From: Roseiarcus sp963751165
GTDB taxonomy: Bacteria > Pseudomonadota > Alphaproteobacteria > Rhizobiales > Beijerinckiaceae
Direction of reading: 5' to 3'
NCBI GenBank assembly: GCA_963751165.1
Contig: CAVVTP010000028.1
Coordinates: 62,001 to 126,000, forward strand
DNA: 64,000 bases
Part shown: piece by piece, positions 18,481 to 30,462 of the stretch
Numbering within the stretch: position 1 is the stretch's first letter
Layout: each line of letters opens with the position of its first letter
Notes under the pieces: model-generated
Seen by the model: only the letters and a program-made list of their open reading frames with translations
Told to the model about the DNA's origin: nothing
Database searches by the model: none
Program-made: the position numbers and the translations under genes

Positions 18481-19611
18481 ATGCGGCTGTCCCACTACGC
18501 CGTCGGCAGGGACAACAATTTCACCCTTGTCCGCTTCACGGCGGCGATGGCGGTGCTGTTCGCCCACAGCATCGGCGCGCTCGGGCTGCCGCCCGAGACG
18601 GAGCCGGTTTTCAGGCGCGTCGGATTTTCCTTGGGCGAAATGGGTCTCGACGCCCTGTTCGTGACCAGCGGCTTTCTCGTGACCGCGAGCCTGGTGAAAC
18701 GCGGCGATCTGATCAGCTTCTTCTGGGCGCGGGCGCTGCGGGTCTATCCGGCGCTCTGGGTCATGCTCCTGCTGATGGTTTTCGTACTGGCGCCGGCGCT
18801 GACGACGCTCCCGTTTCCCGACTATTTCGCCTCCGAGACGACCTGGAGCTATTTCGCCAAATGCGCGACGCTCATCGGCGGCATCCGCTATTCGCTGCCC
18901 GGCGTATTCGACGCCCTGCCGCTCAAGGGCGAGTTCAACGGCTCGCTCTGGACCATGCCGGTCGAGCTCAGGATGTACATCTATGTCGCCGTGCTGTGGG
19001 TGGCCTTCGCGCTCCTGCCCGCCCTGCGACCCAAGGGGATGCGGTTCGTCTCCGCCGTGGGCGCCGCCCTGTTCTTCGTGATCGTGCTGCGCGGGCGCCT
19101 GTCGGGGGGCGCGTTCAACGGCGCGAACATCCGCATGTTCATGTACCTCTACGGATCGGCGCTCTATCTGTGGCGCGACAGCGTCCCGATGGGAGTGGGC
19201 ATGCTGCTCGGGCTGGGCGCGGCGCTGGTCGCGGTTTCGTTCGACAGGACGACGTTCCTGATCGTCTACCTCCTCGCGATGGCGCCGCTCGTCCTGCATC
19301 TCGCCTATGTGCCCGGCGGGCGCATTCGCCGCTTCAACGACTGGGGCGACTATTCCTACGGCGTCTACATCTACGCCTTCCCGGTCCAGCAGACCCTGGT
19401 CTTTCTGTTTCCGGCCCTGACGCTCGCGGCGATGATGGCCTCGTCCGCGGCGGTGTCGGTCGCGATCGCCATCGTGTCCTGGAAGCTGATCGAGGAGCGG
19501 GCGCTCGAGCACAAGGACGATTTCGCCGCGCGGACCCGGTGGCTGTTCAACCTCGGCCTCGCCAGGATCGGCATGGCCGCGCGCCCGGACGCGCCCGACG
19601 CGTCGGCTTGA
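18481..19611 (+). CDS. Acyltransferase 3 family membrane protein
   Basis: A 376-residue integral membrane O-acyltransferase (OafA/NodX superfamily) with about ten hydrophobic segments. FTLVRFTAAMAVLFAHS carries the conserved His of the first helix; DALFVTSGFLVTASL and FFWARALRVYPALWV follow as in the family. Such proteins acylate sugars of exopolysaccharide or lipopolysaccharide at the inner membrane. The ATG at 18481 is chosen over a TTG at 18466. It lies 50 bases after DAHP synthase and five before tex; the target is unknown. Confidence 0.85.
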   Translation: MRLSHYAVGRDNNFTLVRFTAAMAVLFAHSIGALGLPPETEPVFRRVGFSLGEMGLDALFVTSGFLVTASLVKRGDLISFFWARALRVYPALWVMLLLMVFVLAPALTTLPFPDYFASETTWSYFAKCATLIGGIRYSLPGVFDALPLKGEFNGSLWTMPVELRMYIYVAVLWVAFALLPALRPKGMRFVSAVGAALFFVIVLRGRLSGGAFNGANIRMFMYLYGSALYLWRDSVPMGVGMLLGLGAALVAVSFDRTTFLIVYLLAMAPLVLHLAYVPGGRIRRFNDWGDYSYGVYIYAFPVQQTLVFLFPALTLAAMMASSAAVSVAIAIVSWKLIEERALEHKDDFAARTRWLFNLGLARIGMAARPDAPDASA

Positions 19612-19616
19612 ATTCC

Positions 19617-21941
<2,325 letters not shown>

Positions 21942-22070
21942 GCCTGGCGCGCCCGATCCGAGAGGGAAAGCGAGGCGGGCCGCCTGCTCAGCTCAGGCTC
22001 AGGAGCACTTCTTCTGTTTTCCAGTGCTCGCGGCCAAAACCTCTCCAAGCCAGACCAGCCAGATGCCGCC

Positions 22071-23495
22071 CTACTGAGCGGCGGCCCCAGCAGGCGCAGG
22101 ACCGGCGCCGACCGTGGCGGGAGCTGCGTCTTGCCCGGTCGGCTGGAATGGCGCCGCCTCGCCCGGCTTGGCAGGCGGCAGCGGCATCTTCAGCGCGACA
22201 TGCTTTTCGCCTTGCGCCTCGGGAGCGCCGCGACGGGGCGGCAACGGAACGTCGGTCGGGATCGGCTGGTCGGGGATATAGGCGGTCACCGTCGGTTGCA
22301 CCGCCTGATCCTGGCCGCCGAGGTGCAGCCATTTCTTCACGTTCTGCGTGCTCGCGCCCCAGATGCCCGGTTGATCTCCCGCCGTCGAGGAAAGCGCGAC
22401 GACTTGAGGCTTGACCCCTGTGGACGACGTCGTCTCGGGGGCATGCTCATCGGCGACCGCCGCACGCTGTCTGGCGGCGTCGGCGACGGCGATCTTCACC
22501 ACCGCCGGCGCAGGCTTCACGGGGTCGTTCAACACGACCTCCTGGGGCCCACCCACCAGGGCATCCGGGTCGCTCGTGTCCTTGTAGCCGGCGAACACCG
22601 GATTCTGACCGCCGTCGGCGTAGACCGTCCGGATCGCCTTCACGCCCGAAGCGGCAAGCTGCGCGACTTTGGCGTTGTCCTTGGCTTCCTTTTCGGCGAC
22701 CAGCGTCTCGACGTCCTCATCACGATGGAGAGCTGGACACGGCGCACTCGCCGACACCGCGCCGTCCGCAGTCGCGCCGAACACGTAATGCTTGCCGCAG
22801 ACGACGACTTGCGGTTCGGTCTTGGCGACCTCGAAATGGTCCGAGCCGCTTTTCAGCTCTTTCCAGAACTGGATGTTGGGATCGAGCCGGTACTTCGCCA
22901 TGTTCTCCGGCGTCATGTGGAACGGATAGGACTGCAATTGGATCTCGCGCTGGCCGCCGCGGAACGCGTCGCGCGCGATGGCGTAGATGTCCGCCACCTG
23001 CTCGTCGGTCATGGAGAAGCAGCCCGCCGAGGAGCAGACGCCGTGCACCATGACCGATCCACCGGTGCGGCCGTAAGCGCGGTCGTAGGCGTTCGGGTAA
23101 CCGACGTTGAATGCGAGGTAGTAGTGCGAGTTCGGATTCATCTGACCCGGCGCGATCGTGTAAAAGCCCTCGGGCACCTGCATGTCGCCCTCGACCTTCT
23201 TCGGGCCGAGTTGGCCGGACCAGCGGCAGATCGGATAGGTTTTCAGGAGCGCGTAGCGGCCATCCGACTTCATCTTCCAGATCTCGAGCTCGGCCTCCTT
23301 CTTGTAGGTGCGAATCAGGACAGGGGAGGCCGGGGTCGTATCGATCTTGTCCATCAGCGCGAGCGTTGCGCCCGAAATCGCATGCTCGGAGCGTCCCGGG
23401 CCGGTGTCGAGGTAGGAATCGTCACATCCGGCAAGCAGGGCCCCCGTCGCGACCGTGAGGCCGAGCGCCGCCAGGCGCCAGTATGACAGATTCAT
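22071..23495 (-). CDS. L,D-transpeptidase (YkuD/YafK-like) lipoprotein
   Basis: A 474-residue envelope protein. The leader ends in the lipobox LLAGC (Cys24), predicting a lipoprotein. The YkuD catalytic domain runs to about residue 190, with His151 and Cys159 in HGVCSSAGCFSM. The C-terminal 250 residues are rich in Ala, Pro and Val and look disordered. It probably crosslinks peptidoglycan or attaches proteins to it in the periplasm. The ATG at 23495 is preferred over an upstream in-frame start because it places the hydrophobic leader correctly. It is convergent with tex and has no operon partners. Confidence 0.9.
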   Translation of the reverse strand: MNLSYWRLAALGLTVATGALLAGCDDSYLDTGPGRSEHAISGATLALMDKIDTTPASPVLIRTYKKEAELEIWKMKSDGRYALLKTYPICRWSGQLGPKKVEGDMQVPEGFYTIAPGQMNPNSHYYLAFNVGYPNAYDRAYGRTGGSVMVHGVCSSAGCFSMTDEQVADIYAIARDAFRGGQREIQLQSYPFHMTPENMAKYRLDPNIQFWKELKSGSDHFEVAKTEPQVVVCGKHYVFGATADGAVSASAPCPALHRDEDVETLVAEKEAKDNAKVAQLAASGVKAIRTVYADGGQNPVFAGYKDTSDPDALVGGPQEVVLNDPVKPAPAVVKIAVADAARQRAAVADEHAPETTSSTGVKPQVVALSSTAGDQPGIWGASTQNVKKWLHLGGQDQAVQPTVTAYIPDQPIPTDVPLPPRRGAPEAQGEKHVALKMPLPPAKPGEAAPFQPTGQDAAPATVGAGPAPAGAAAQ

Positions 23496-23681
23496 TCGTT
23501 TCCCCGCGTATGCCGACAAGCCTTAGTGCCACAGACTGAAAAAGTCCACGCAACGGAATGAAGCGCACGGATCGCCTACCGACGCGTTAACCTGAACCCT
23601 CCCCCTCGGATGTCGATTGCTCCCAGAAGACTGTTTGAGTTGAAATTGCGGCGCTTGTTCGGCAGGCTCCGCCACAAGATC

Positions 23682-24146
23682 CTACCAATGGGAACCGACT
23701 GCGGCTGAATCGAAGATCTCCGTGAGCCGAGCCCGTGTCCCTGCGCTCGTTCCGTCCGGCAAGCGGGAGCGGGGAAAGAATCGCGCCTCCGCGATCTCCC
23801 AGTCCGGTTTGCGCTCCCCGAGCACCGCGAAATCGCGAATCACATAGACCGCGACGTGGTCGCGGCGCGACGAAACTTCGTTGAAGAAGAGACCGTGCAA
23901 AACCGCTCCTCGGACTGAAACGCAAGCCTCCTCCTCGAGTTCACGCTCCAACGCCTCGAGGCAGGTTTCGCCGACCTCGACTCCGCCTCCAGGGAAATGC
24001 CACCCGGCGACATAGCCGTGCCGCACCAGCAGGACGGAATCGCCCTCGCCGATCACCACGCCCCGCACGCCGAGCGTCATTGGCCGCGTCATCAAAAAGC
24101 TCAGATGCGCAATTCTCGCTCGGATCCGAATCGCCAAAGTCGCCAT
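23682..24146 (-). CDS. NUDIX hydrolase
   Basis: A 154-residue single-domain Nudix protein. The Nudix box is complete: GGGVEVGETCLEALERELEE, with the catalytic REL-EE core preserved as ERELEEEACV. WHFPGG and VRGVVIGEGDSVLLVRHGY precede it in the normal order. Such enzymes hydrolyse nucleoside diphosphates linked to another moiety; the substrate is unknown. It is divergent from the phosphoesterase at 24255, with about 110 bases between them. An in-frame ATG at 24090 (MTRPMTLGVRG) is an alternative start. Confidence 0.9.
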   Translation of the reverse strand: MATLAIRIRARIAHLSFLMTRPMTLGVRGVVIGEGDSVLLVRHGYVAGWHFPGGGVEVGETCLEALERELEEEACVSVRGAVLHGLFFNEVSSRRDHVAVYVIRDFAVLGERKPDWEIAEARFFPRSRLPDGTSAGTRARLTEIFDSAAVGSHW

Positions 24147-24254
24147 GCTGGGAAGGCCTTTTCCTGCCGAAGCGGGCGGATTGTGTTTTCCTTGAAGCCC
24201 TCTTATTGCAGCCCGTCAATGGCGGGCGCGGCGTCGCGTGAATCGGGTCGGTCC

Positions 24255-25154
24255 ATGGGATTCACCATCGCGCATATCACAGACCCGCATCTCGGCCCCG
24301 CGCCTCTCCCAGGTCTTCCCCACTTCCGCCTCAAGCGTTTCATGGGCTACGTCAACTGGAGGCGCGGGCGCGAGCGGCTCAACGACATGACGTTGCTGGC
24401 GCGCCTGGTCGAGGATCTCCGGGCGCAGCGCTCGGACCACGTCGCAGTGACGGGTGATCTCGTCAACATCGCCATGCCTGACGAATTCCGCCGCGCGGCG
24501 GCGTGGATGAAGGCGCTCGGCGACCCAGCCGACGTCAGTTTCGTGCCGGGCAATCATGACGCCTACGTGCGCGCGGCGATGCCGATGCTTAAGGCGACGT
24601 TCGAGCCCTGGACCACTGGCGATTCCGGCGCCTCGACCTTTCCGTACCTGCGGGTGCGCGGCGACATCGCGATCATCGGCCTCACCTCAGGAGTGCCGAC
24701 CGGTCCGCTCATGGCGACTGGAAGGCTCGGCCGCGGTCAGCTCGCGGGCCTCGCCGAACTGCTCCAGGAAACCGGGTCACGCGGCCTCGCCCGCGTAATC
24801 CTGGTCCATCATCCACCGCTCGCGAAGGGGACCTCGCCGTTGCGCGGACTGACCGACGCGGCGGCTTTCGAGCGGGTTGTCCACGCGCACGGCGCCGAGG
24901 CGATTCTTCACGGCCACAACCACCGCCGGCTTGTTCGTTCGCTCGCCTCGCCGGCGACGAAGACGGTCGGAGGTTCGGTTCCTGTGCTCGGAGCGCCTTC
25001 TGCGGCGGCGGCGACCACAGACCCGCGTTTCCGCGCTGCCTATCATCTGGTGCGGCTCGATCGCGACGGCGAACTCTGGCGTGTCACCGCCCGAGCCCGC
25101 GGGCTGGCTCTCGACGGCGATGCGATCGGCGAACGCGAGGCGCTCGCGATTTGA
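24255..25154 (+). CDS. Calcineurin-like metallophosphoesterase
   Basis: A 299-residue protein with all metallophosphoesterase blocks: ITDPHLG (Asp-x-His), VTGDLVN (Gly-Asp), VPGNHD (Gly-Asn-His-Asp), VHHPP and HGHNH. This set resembles CpdA/class III cyclic nucleotide phosphodiesterases and other phosphodiesterases; the substrate is not determined by the motifs. The ATG at 24255 begins directly with MGFTIAHITDPH, as in relatives; an in-frame ATG at 24219 would add twelve non-conserved residues. Confidence 0.88.
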   Translation: MGFTIAHITDPHLGPAPLPGLPHFRLKRFMGYVNWRRGRERLNDMTLLARLVEDLRAQRSDHVAVTGDLVNIAMPDEFRRAAAWMKALGDPADVSFVPGNHDAYVRAAMPMLKATFEPWTTGDSGASTFPYLRVRGDIAIIGLTSGVPTGPLMATGRLGRGQLAGLAELLQETGSRGLARVILVHHPPLAKGTSPLRGLTDAAAFERVVHAHGAEAILHGHNHRRLVRSLASPATKTVGGSVPVLGAPSAAAATTDPRFRAAYHLVRLDRDGELWRVTARARGLALDGDAIGEREALAI

Positions 25155-25275
25155 GCGAGCGGCCCGCCGTCGCCGGGGCTCGAAGCCGCTTCATCCACAG
25201 ATGGCGCCGACCTCGCCGCATCACCAGGCGCGGGCGTCTGACGCAAGCTCGATTTCAACTCGGATGGACGTCATT

Positions 25276-25317
25276 TCATCCAACGAAACTTGCCCCTCAT
25301 CCAACGAAACTTGCCCC
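25276..25317. repeat. Tandem 21-bp direct duplication in a gene-free gap
   Basis: A 21-base unit starting TCATCCAACG and ending CTTGCCCC occurs twice head to tail (25276-25296 and 25297-25317) with no mismatch. The gap 25155-25485 holds no convincing gene. Only two copies exist, so this is a recent local duplication or a pair of binding sites, not a CRISPR array. Confidence 0.85.
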
Positions 25318-25485
25318 GGTTGTCCGTCCGTCGCCTGTCTCTAAGACATGTCAACAGGCGCGCTCCGTGCAGGGCGCCTAAGCCCCGAATTTATCGGAAC
25401 ATTCCTTCGCTTGCCCCGTTGGTCGGCTGAACGGCCAGCCGGTGCGAAAGCCCGGCAGTGAAATTTATCAGTTAAGGAGTTCGCC

Positions 25486-26199
25486 ATGTCTATGTCCTTC
25501 ACCACGGGAAGCGCATCGCGAGACACTGCCGCCTATGGCGGATTTGTCGACGCAATCGGCGGGGTCGCCACAATCGTCCTCGCGATCATCGGGCTGTCCG
25601 GCGCCAAGCCCGAAATGTTGGTCGCTATCGCAACCATCGTCTTCGGAGCGGCCCTGCTTGTCCAAGGAGGGGCGATCTTGTCCGAGTACGTCGGGATTAT
25701 CTTTCCTGACGGCGCGGGCAGCATGGAGGAATTCGGCGGAAGCAGCGTTTCGGCGCTCTTCATGGCCGGCGCCGCTGGAATCGTCCTCGGCATACTCGCT
25801 CTGGTCGGGGTCGAGTCGGCGATTTTGACCTCGATCGCGATCATCGCCTTCGGCGCCGGCCTCCTGGTAAGCGCCAACTCTGTCTCTCAGCTGCACACGT
25901 TGAAGCGGGTGGCCGAGCGTTTGTCCGCTGCAGGCTCCTCGCAGAGCGGCGGCGCAGAGCTGGTCGCGCATGAGATGGCCTCCGGCTCAGCCGGCGTGAC
26001 GGCGCTGGCCGGCTTGGCCGCGGTTGTGCTCGGCATCCTTGCTCTGTGCGACGTGCACTCGGTCGTGTTGGAGCTGTCTGCACTGATCGCTCTCGGAGCG
26101 ACGCTGGTCCTGACCGGCAGCACGATGAGCGCGACGGTCCTGAACTTCATGCGTCCGGCTCGCGCTTCCGTAGCAGCGACCCGCTACGAGACCCACTAG
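25486..26199 (+). CDS. HdeD-like multi-pass membrane protein
   Basis: A 237-residue hydrophobic protein with about six membrane segments in two similar halves: GGVATIVLAIIGL and AAGIVLGILALVGVESAIL recur as AAVVLGILALCDVHSVVL. Internal repetition of GIVLGILAL-type helices resembles HdeD/DUF308 acid-resistance proteins, but identity is not certain. AAGGAG lies seven bases before the ATG at 25486. It stands alone and is followed by a hairpin terminator. No substrate or partner can be assigned. Confidence 0.75.
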   Translation: MSMSFTTGSASRDTAAYGGFVDAIGGVATIVLAIIGLSGAKPEMLVAIATIVFGAALLVQGGAILSEYVGIIFPDGAGSMEEFGGSSVSALFMAGAAGIVLGILALVGVESAILTSIAIIAFGAGLLVSANSVSQLHTLKRVAERLSAAGSSQSGGAELVAHEMASGSAGVTALAGLAAVVLGILALCDVHSVVLELSALIALGATLVLTGSTMSATVLNFMRPARASVAATRYETH

Positions 26200-26207
26200 A
26201 AGAACCC

Positions 26208-26241
26208 GACAGGATCGACCGCCAAGCCGGCCGATCCTGTC
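26208..26241 (+). terminator. Hairpin after the HdeD-like gene
   Basis: GACAGGATCG (26208-26217) pairs perfectly with CGATCCTGTC (26232-26241) around a 14-base loop, nine bases after the stop codon at 26199. No long U-run follows, so termination efficiency is uncertain. Confidence 0.65.
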
Positions 26242-26774
26242 AGACTAACGCGGGCGAAATCCCGGAGACGGTAATGCCGGAACCGGGGCCCGCACCCGCA
26301 TTTTCCTGACTCGCATTGGTTCCTGGCTCTTTCGCCCGGTGCGCTCCGCTTCCAACCGTCTGAGTTTGAGTTTGAATACAGGCACGGCTGGTTGGAAAGG
26401 CAGGCGGCTGTCGGCGGCAATATGCCGAGAGTTGGTTGACCTCACCTGCGGATGTGCGGGCCAGTCGAGTTCGCACAAATCAGGCGGCGGCAGCTGTTCG
26501 AAACATTCACCGAAATGGCGGGCCACTGGCCGCTAGAGACGAACCCTGAGTTCGCGCCTCACAGTTCCGTCATCCAGGCGTTTCGCGACATCAGAATGCG
26601 TCGAGACGTTTCCACAACCGTAGTGGACCCGCTGCCCTCCGGCGAAGCCCCGGCCTGCCCAAAAGCCTAGCGTATCCGTCGAAAATCGTGGCGACTGTCC
26701 TTCGAAACGAGACGCGCAGACCGAGCCCAGACGACGCTGTTCCCACCGCCGCCGGTTCCGCTCTCCTAAAGCCG
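26242..26774. other. Gene-free interval of about 530 bases
   Basis: Several short open frames exist on both strands (for example 26452-26670), but none has a ribosome binding site, a recognisable domain or codon use typical of the neighbours. It may hold remnants of an old gene or insertion element; nothing can be named. Confidence 0.5.
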
Positions 26775-27065
26775 CTACGGCACCGAATGCACGATGACGG
26801 GTCCCGCCGTCGCCGTAGCCTGTCCGACGACGAAGGGCGCGAGGTTCTTTTCGATCCAGGCGAGCGCGCGGCGGTTCGACTCCTCCGCCTCCTCGACCTT
26901 GTTGAAAATGCTGATGGCGGTGACCGTGTCGTCAGGGGCATAAATCACATAGTACCCCATGAAGCCGGACACGCCGCTGACAATCGGCACCGCGTCCTTG
27001 ATCCGGTCGGCGAGTTGGTCCGCCGTGCCCGGCTTCGCCTTCACCTGTCGAATTGCGGCGTACAT
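26775..27065 (-). CDS. Small ABM-like (dimeric alpha-beta barrel) protein
   Basis: A 96-residue protein starting MYAAIRQVKAKPGTADQLAD with SGFMGYYVIYAPDDTVTAISIF, the beta-alpha-beta pattern of the antibiotic-biosynthesis-monooxygenase/dimeric barrel superfamily. GGGAGGAA lies six bases before the ATG at 27065. Proteins of this size are often annotated as putative quinol monooxygenases without evidence. It lies 36 bases after malonyl-CoA decarboxylase in the same direction and may be co-transcribed with it. Confidence 0.75.
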   Translation of the reverse strand: MYAAIRQVKAKPGTADQLADRIKDAVPIVSGVSGFMGYYVIYAPDDTVTAISIFNKVEEAEESNRRALAWIEKNLAPFVVGQATATAGPVIVHSVP

Positions 27066-27101
27066 GACATTCCTCCCGGTCGATGAGGCTCGCTGCGTGG
27101 G

Positions 27102-28466
27102 TCAGTTTCCCGGCGCCGGCAGCGCCTGCGCTGCGGATCGCGAACGGGCGCCCGCCAATGCCCTTTTCACCACGCTCGAGGCGACGACCGCCCGCTCATT
27201 AGCATAGACCTCGTGATTGCGTTCGATCTCGGCGAGATCATAAAGATAGTTGACCATGAGCCCGTAGGATTCTGCGATCCCCTTGTGCGAAAGGTCGGCC
27301 ATCCAGTTGATCCGCTCGAGTTCGGCGCCGTTGCCGAGGTGAAAGCGGGCGACGGGATCGATGATCCGGCCGTCGTCCCGCCTCGCTTTCAGAAAGTAAT
27401 ATGCTGCGAGCGGCTCGAGCGCGGTGCGCAGCCGTGCGGCGACGTCTGGCTTCTCCTGCCAGCGCTCGTCCTGCGCCGCCTCACGCACAGCTTTGGCCAG
27501 CTTCTCGACGGCCGGGTCGTCGCTGGCCTCGACCCAAGCGCGAAAGCCCGGAATCGGCGATAGCGTGACGAAGGTCTCGATCCGCGGCAGTTCGCGTCGG
27601 ATTTCTTCGAGGACCTGTTTGATGAGAAAATTACCGAAGGTGACTCCGGTGAGCCCCTGCTGGCAGTTGGAGATCGAATAGAATGTCGCCGCCCGCGCCT
27701 TGTTCTCTCGGACGTGCGCCCGCTTCTCGGCGAGCAGCGGGGCGATCGCGGAGGGCGGCTCCACGGTCAGCGCGATCTCGACGAAAATCAGGGGCTCGTC
27801 GACCAGCGCCGGGTGAAAAAAGGCGTAGCAGCGCCGGTCCAAGGGATCGATGCGGAGCCTGAGCTCGTCCCAATCGTGAATTTCATGCACCGCCTCGTAC
27901 CGGATGATCTTCTCCAGGATTGCGGCCGGCGAGGACCAGTCGATCCGGCGCAGCACCAGAAAACCGCGGTTGAACCAGGAGCCGAAGAGGTGCTGAAAAT
28001 CGCGATCGACGATTGCAAGGCCGGGATCCCCGCGCGTGGCCTCGAGAAGGTCGGCGCGCATCGCCACCAGGGCGGCCGTGCCGCCGGGCGCGCGGTTGAG
28101 ACGACGGAAGAGTTCCTGCCGGCGCGGCTCGGAAGCGTAGTGAATCTCGCTCGCCGCGGATCCTCCGCCGGTCGCCGCGAAGCGCGCCACGGCGTCCTCG
28201 ACTCGGCGCCGGTCGGGCCCGAAATCGTCGGCCAGCGCACGATAGAACGCGTCTTTGTCGACGTCGGAAAGGTCGCGGTACCGGCCCAGAATCTCGCTCG
28301 CAAGCGCGATTCCGGAGGCCTCGCCCCGCCCGGTTAGCAGCGCGCTGGACATCTCGGCGAGCGTGCCGACGTTCTCGGCGTCGCGGGGCCATGCGGTCAA
28401 CTTGAGGACCGAGCGACCGCGCTCGGCGATCGAGGCCAAAAGATCGGAAAAGAAGGAGCCGTCCAT
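27102..28466 (-). CDS. Malonyl-CoA decarboxylase
   Basis: A 454-residue enzyme converting malonyl-CoA to acetyl-CoA and CO2. The N-terminal four-helix domain carries RRQELFRRLNRAPGGTAALV; the C-terminal acyltransferase-like domain has TFYSISNCQQGLTGV, LIKQVLEEIRRELP and TLSPIPGFRAW, all family hallmarks, and NWMADLSHKGIAESYGLMVN with the catalytic His. The ATG at 28466 (AGGGAAG upstream) gives the usual length; an open frame further upstream is not conserved. In rhizobia the gene often accompanies malonyl-CoA synthetase, which is not seen here. It may serve malonate use or control of the malonyl-CoA pool. Confidence 0.93.
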   Translation of the reverse strand: MDGSFFSDLLASIAERGRSVLKLTAWPRDAENVGTLAEMSSALLTGRGEASGIALASEILGRYRDLSDVDKDAFYRALADDFGPDRRRVEDAVARFAATGGGSAASEIHYASEPRRQELFRRLNRAPGGTAALVAMRADLLEATRGDPGLAIVDRDFQHLFGSWFNRGFLVLRRIDWSSPAAILEKIIRYEAVHEIHDWDELRLRIDPLDRRCYAFFHPALVDEPLIFVEIALTVEPPSAIAPLLAEKRAHVRENKARAATFYSISNCQQGLTGVTFGNFLIKQVLEEIRRELPRIETFVTLSPIPGFRAWVEASDDPAVEKLAKAVREAAQDERWQEKPDVAARLRTALEPLAAYYFLKARRDDGRIIDPVARFHLGNGAELERINWMADLSHKGIAESYGLMVNYLYDLAEIERNHEVYANERAVVASSVVKRALAGARSRSAAQALPAPGN

Positions 28467-28586
28467 GCTTCCCTGCCCGCCACATTTCGCCGCTATTTGG
28501 CCGACGAACACAGCGAAAGAATTGTCACGCGCGAGGGTGGACAAATCAAGGCGGAATGGAGGTCCTGGCCTCCCCGCGCAAAGGCG

Positions 28587-29297
28587 TCAGAATGGCGGGA
28601 GGCCGAACCAGTGCGCCCACAGCTCCCGCAGCCGGAGCGTCCAGACGACGTAGCCCCCGAGCGCCAGCAGACAGATGAGCGTGACTGAACCGAGCGTCAT
28701 GAGGAGAAAGGCGAAAGCGTCACCTATGCCGCCTTCCCGGCGCTTTTCTGGCGCGATCGCGTTGGCGAAAGTCTGCGCCTGCGCCCCAGCGTTGGGTTCG
28801 AGCGGCTCGGCCATGGGGGAAGCCGCCTCGGTCGCCGGCTCGACGGGCCCGGTCTGCCAGACTGCCGGCTCAGGCGCGTCCTCGCCGCACCCCTCGGCCA
28901 GCGCCCGCTCCCGCTCGACGAGTCGGCGGGCGACATAATTGGTGACGGCGGCGATGATCCGTTCGATCTGTCCGCTTTCGGCGATCAGGACCCGGCCGTG
29001 CATTGTGTCCTGGAAGAAGCGGTAGGTTCGTCGGTCGCGCCCCATATCGACGAAGGCGACCATGTCGAGAAAGAGGCGCGGATGCTCGCCCGGGGAGAGC
29101 GTCAAGTCGAACAGGTCGACGCCCGGCGGCGCCTGAAGCACGATGGGTTTGAGCTCGGTCTCGAGCAGCCCGAGGCGCCCCATCTCGATTTCGCGCAGCT
29201 CCGCAATCGCCTGGGCGCGCTCGGCGTTCTCGGCGCGCGCGCGCCTCAGGGCCGCGGCGAGATCGGACTTCGGCGCCTGCTCGGGCTTATCGTCCAT
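28587..29297 (-). CDS. Conserved hypothetical protein with one C-terminal membrane helix
   Basis: A 236-residue protein of unknown function. The N-terminal half is soluble and charged (an Ala/Arg/Glu-rich helix, then DLTLSPGEHPRLFLDMVAFVDMGRDRRTYRF); residues 135-185 are Pro/Ala/Glu-rich and probably disordered; one strong hydrophobic helix (FAFLLMTLGSVTLICLLALGGYVVW) lies near residue 200, followed by a short tail. A tail-anchored inner-membrane topology is likely. It is divergent from psuG at 29507. No named family was recognised. Confidence 0.7.
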   Translation of the reverse strand: MDDKPEQAPKSDLAAALRRARAENAERAQAIAELREIEMGRLGLLETELKPIVLQAPPGVDLFDLTLSPGEHPRLFLDMVAFVDMGRDRRTYRFFQDTMHGRVLIAESGQIERIIAAVTNYVARRLVERERALAEGCGEDAPEPAVWQTGPVEPATEAASPMAEPLEPNAGAQAQTFANAIAPEKRREGGIGDAFAFLLMTLGSVTLICLLALGGYVVWTLRLRELWAHWFGLPPF

Positions 29298-29506
29298 CGC
29301 TCAGGTCCAAACTCCTCATGCCCTGGTCCGCGGGCGCCGGCAGATTGGCCGTCCAATAGGCTAGCCCAACCGCATCCGACACTTCAAATCGCCAGCGTGA
29401 GTCGTCCCCACTCAGTTGACGGGAACGGCGCCATTGATCCTTCGGCGCCGATTCTCGATAATCGGCGCGACGAGAGCCGATCGCGGCTCCGTGGAGCATG
29501 GTCAAA

Positions 29507-30425
29507 ATGAGCGCCGCCGACCTCATGGATTTCTCGCCGGAGGTCGCCGAGGCGCGAGCCCAGAAAAGGCCGATCGTCGCGCTCGAATCGACCATCATCA
29601 CCCACGGCATGCCCTACCCGCGCAATGTCGAAACCGCGCACATGGTCGAGGACGCCGTCCGCTCGTTCGGCGCCGCCCCGGCGACGATTGCGGTGATCGA
29701 CGGACGCTTCCGGGTCGGCCTCGAGCGGAAGGAGATCGAAAGCCTCGGCCAGCTGTCCGGCGGCGTCGTCAAGGCCTCGCGCCGGGATCTCGCCCCGGTC
29801 GTCGCCCGGCGGGGGTCGGCCGGCACGACAGTCGCCGCGACGATGTTCGTGGCGGAGCTGGCAGGAATTCGAAATCTTCGCCACCGGGGGCATCGGCGGC
29901 GTCCATCGCGGCGCGGTGGAAACTTTCGACGTCTCAGCAGACCTGGTCGAGCTGTCGCGCACCCGGGTCGCCGTCGTCTGCGCCGGGGCGAAATCGATCC
30001 TCGACATCGAGAAGACGCTCGAGTTCCTGGAGACGCAGGGGGTGGCGATCGTCGGCTACCGCTGCGACGAATTTCCCGCCTTCTACGCCCGGTCGTCCGG
30101 TTTCAGGCTCGAGCATCGCTGCGACGGCCTGCGCGACCTCGCAAGGATGATTATGCTGCAGCGAGATGTTGGCCCCGGCGGCCTCTTGATCGCCAATCCG
30201 GTGCCCGAGGATCAGGCGCTCGAAGAGGCGATGGTCGAGGAGCGCATCGCGGTCGCGGTGGCGGAGGCGAAGGAACAGGGGATCGGCAAGAAGGAGGCGA
30301 CGCCCTTTCTACTGAAGCGGGTCGTCGAGCTGACCGGCGGCCGAAGCCTCGAAGCCAATATCGCGCTGATCAAGAACAACGCGATTCTCGCCGCACAGAC
30401 CGCGGCGGAGCTGGCGAGGATGTGA
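29507..30425 (+). pseudogene. psuG: Pseudouridine-5'-phosphate glycosidase, frameshifted
   Basis: PsuG splits pseudouridine 5'-phosphate into uracil and ribose 5-phosphate. The first frame has IVALESTIITHGMPYPRN, TIAVIDGRFRVGL and KASRRDLAPVVA. An extra base near 29870 shifts the frame; skipping it gives IEIFATGGIGGVHRGA, VCAGAKSILDIEKTLE and GFRLEHRCD in order, ending at 30425. Restored length is about 305 residues, the family norm. GGAG precedes the ATG at 29507; a second ATG at 29498 is too close to it. A PfkB kinase at 32147 could supply the phosphorylated substrate. The shift is probably a sequence error or very recent. Confidence 0.88.
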
Positions 30426-30462
30426 GCGGTCCAAGCCCCGTCCGCCGGCCGTTCCCACGTAT

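Noticed and set aside
25276..25317. Possible CRISPR repeats
   Set aside because: Only two copies, directly abutting with no spacer, and no cas genes nearby.
26452..26670. 73-codon plus-strand frame containing a LFETFTEMAGHWPLETN stretch
   Set aside because: No ribosome binding site, domain or neighbour support; left as part of a gene-free interval.
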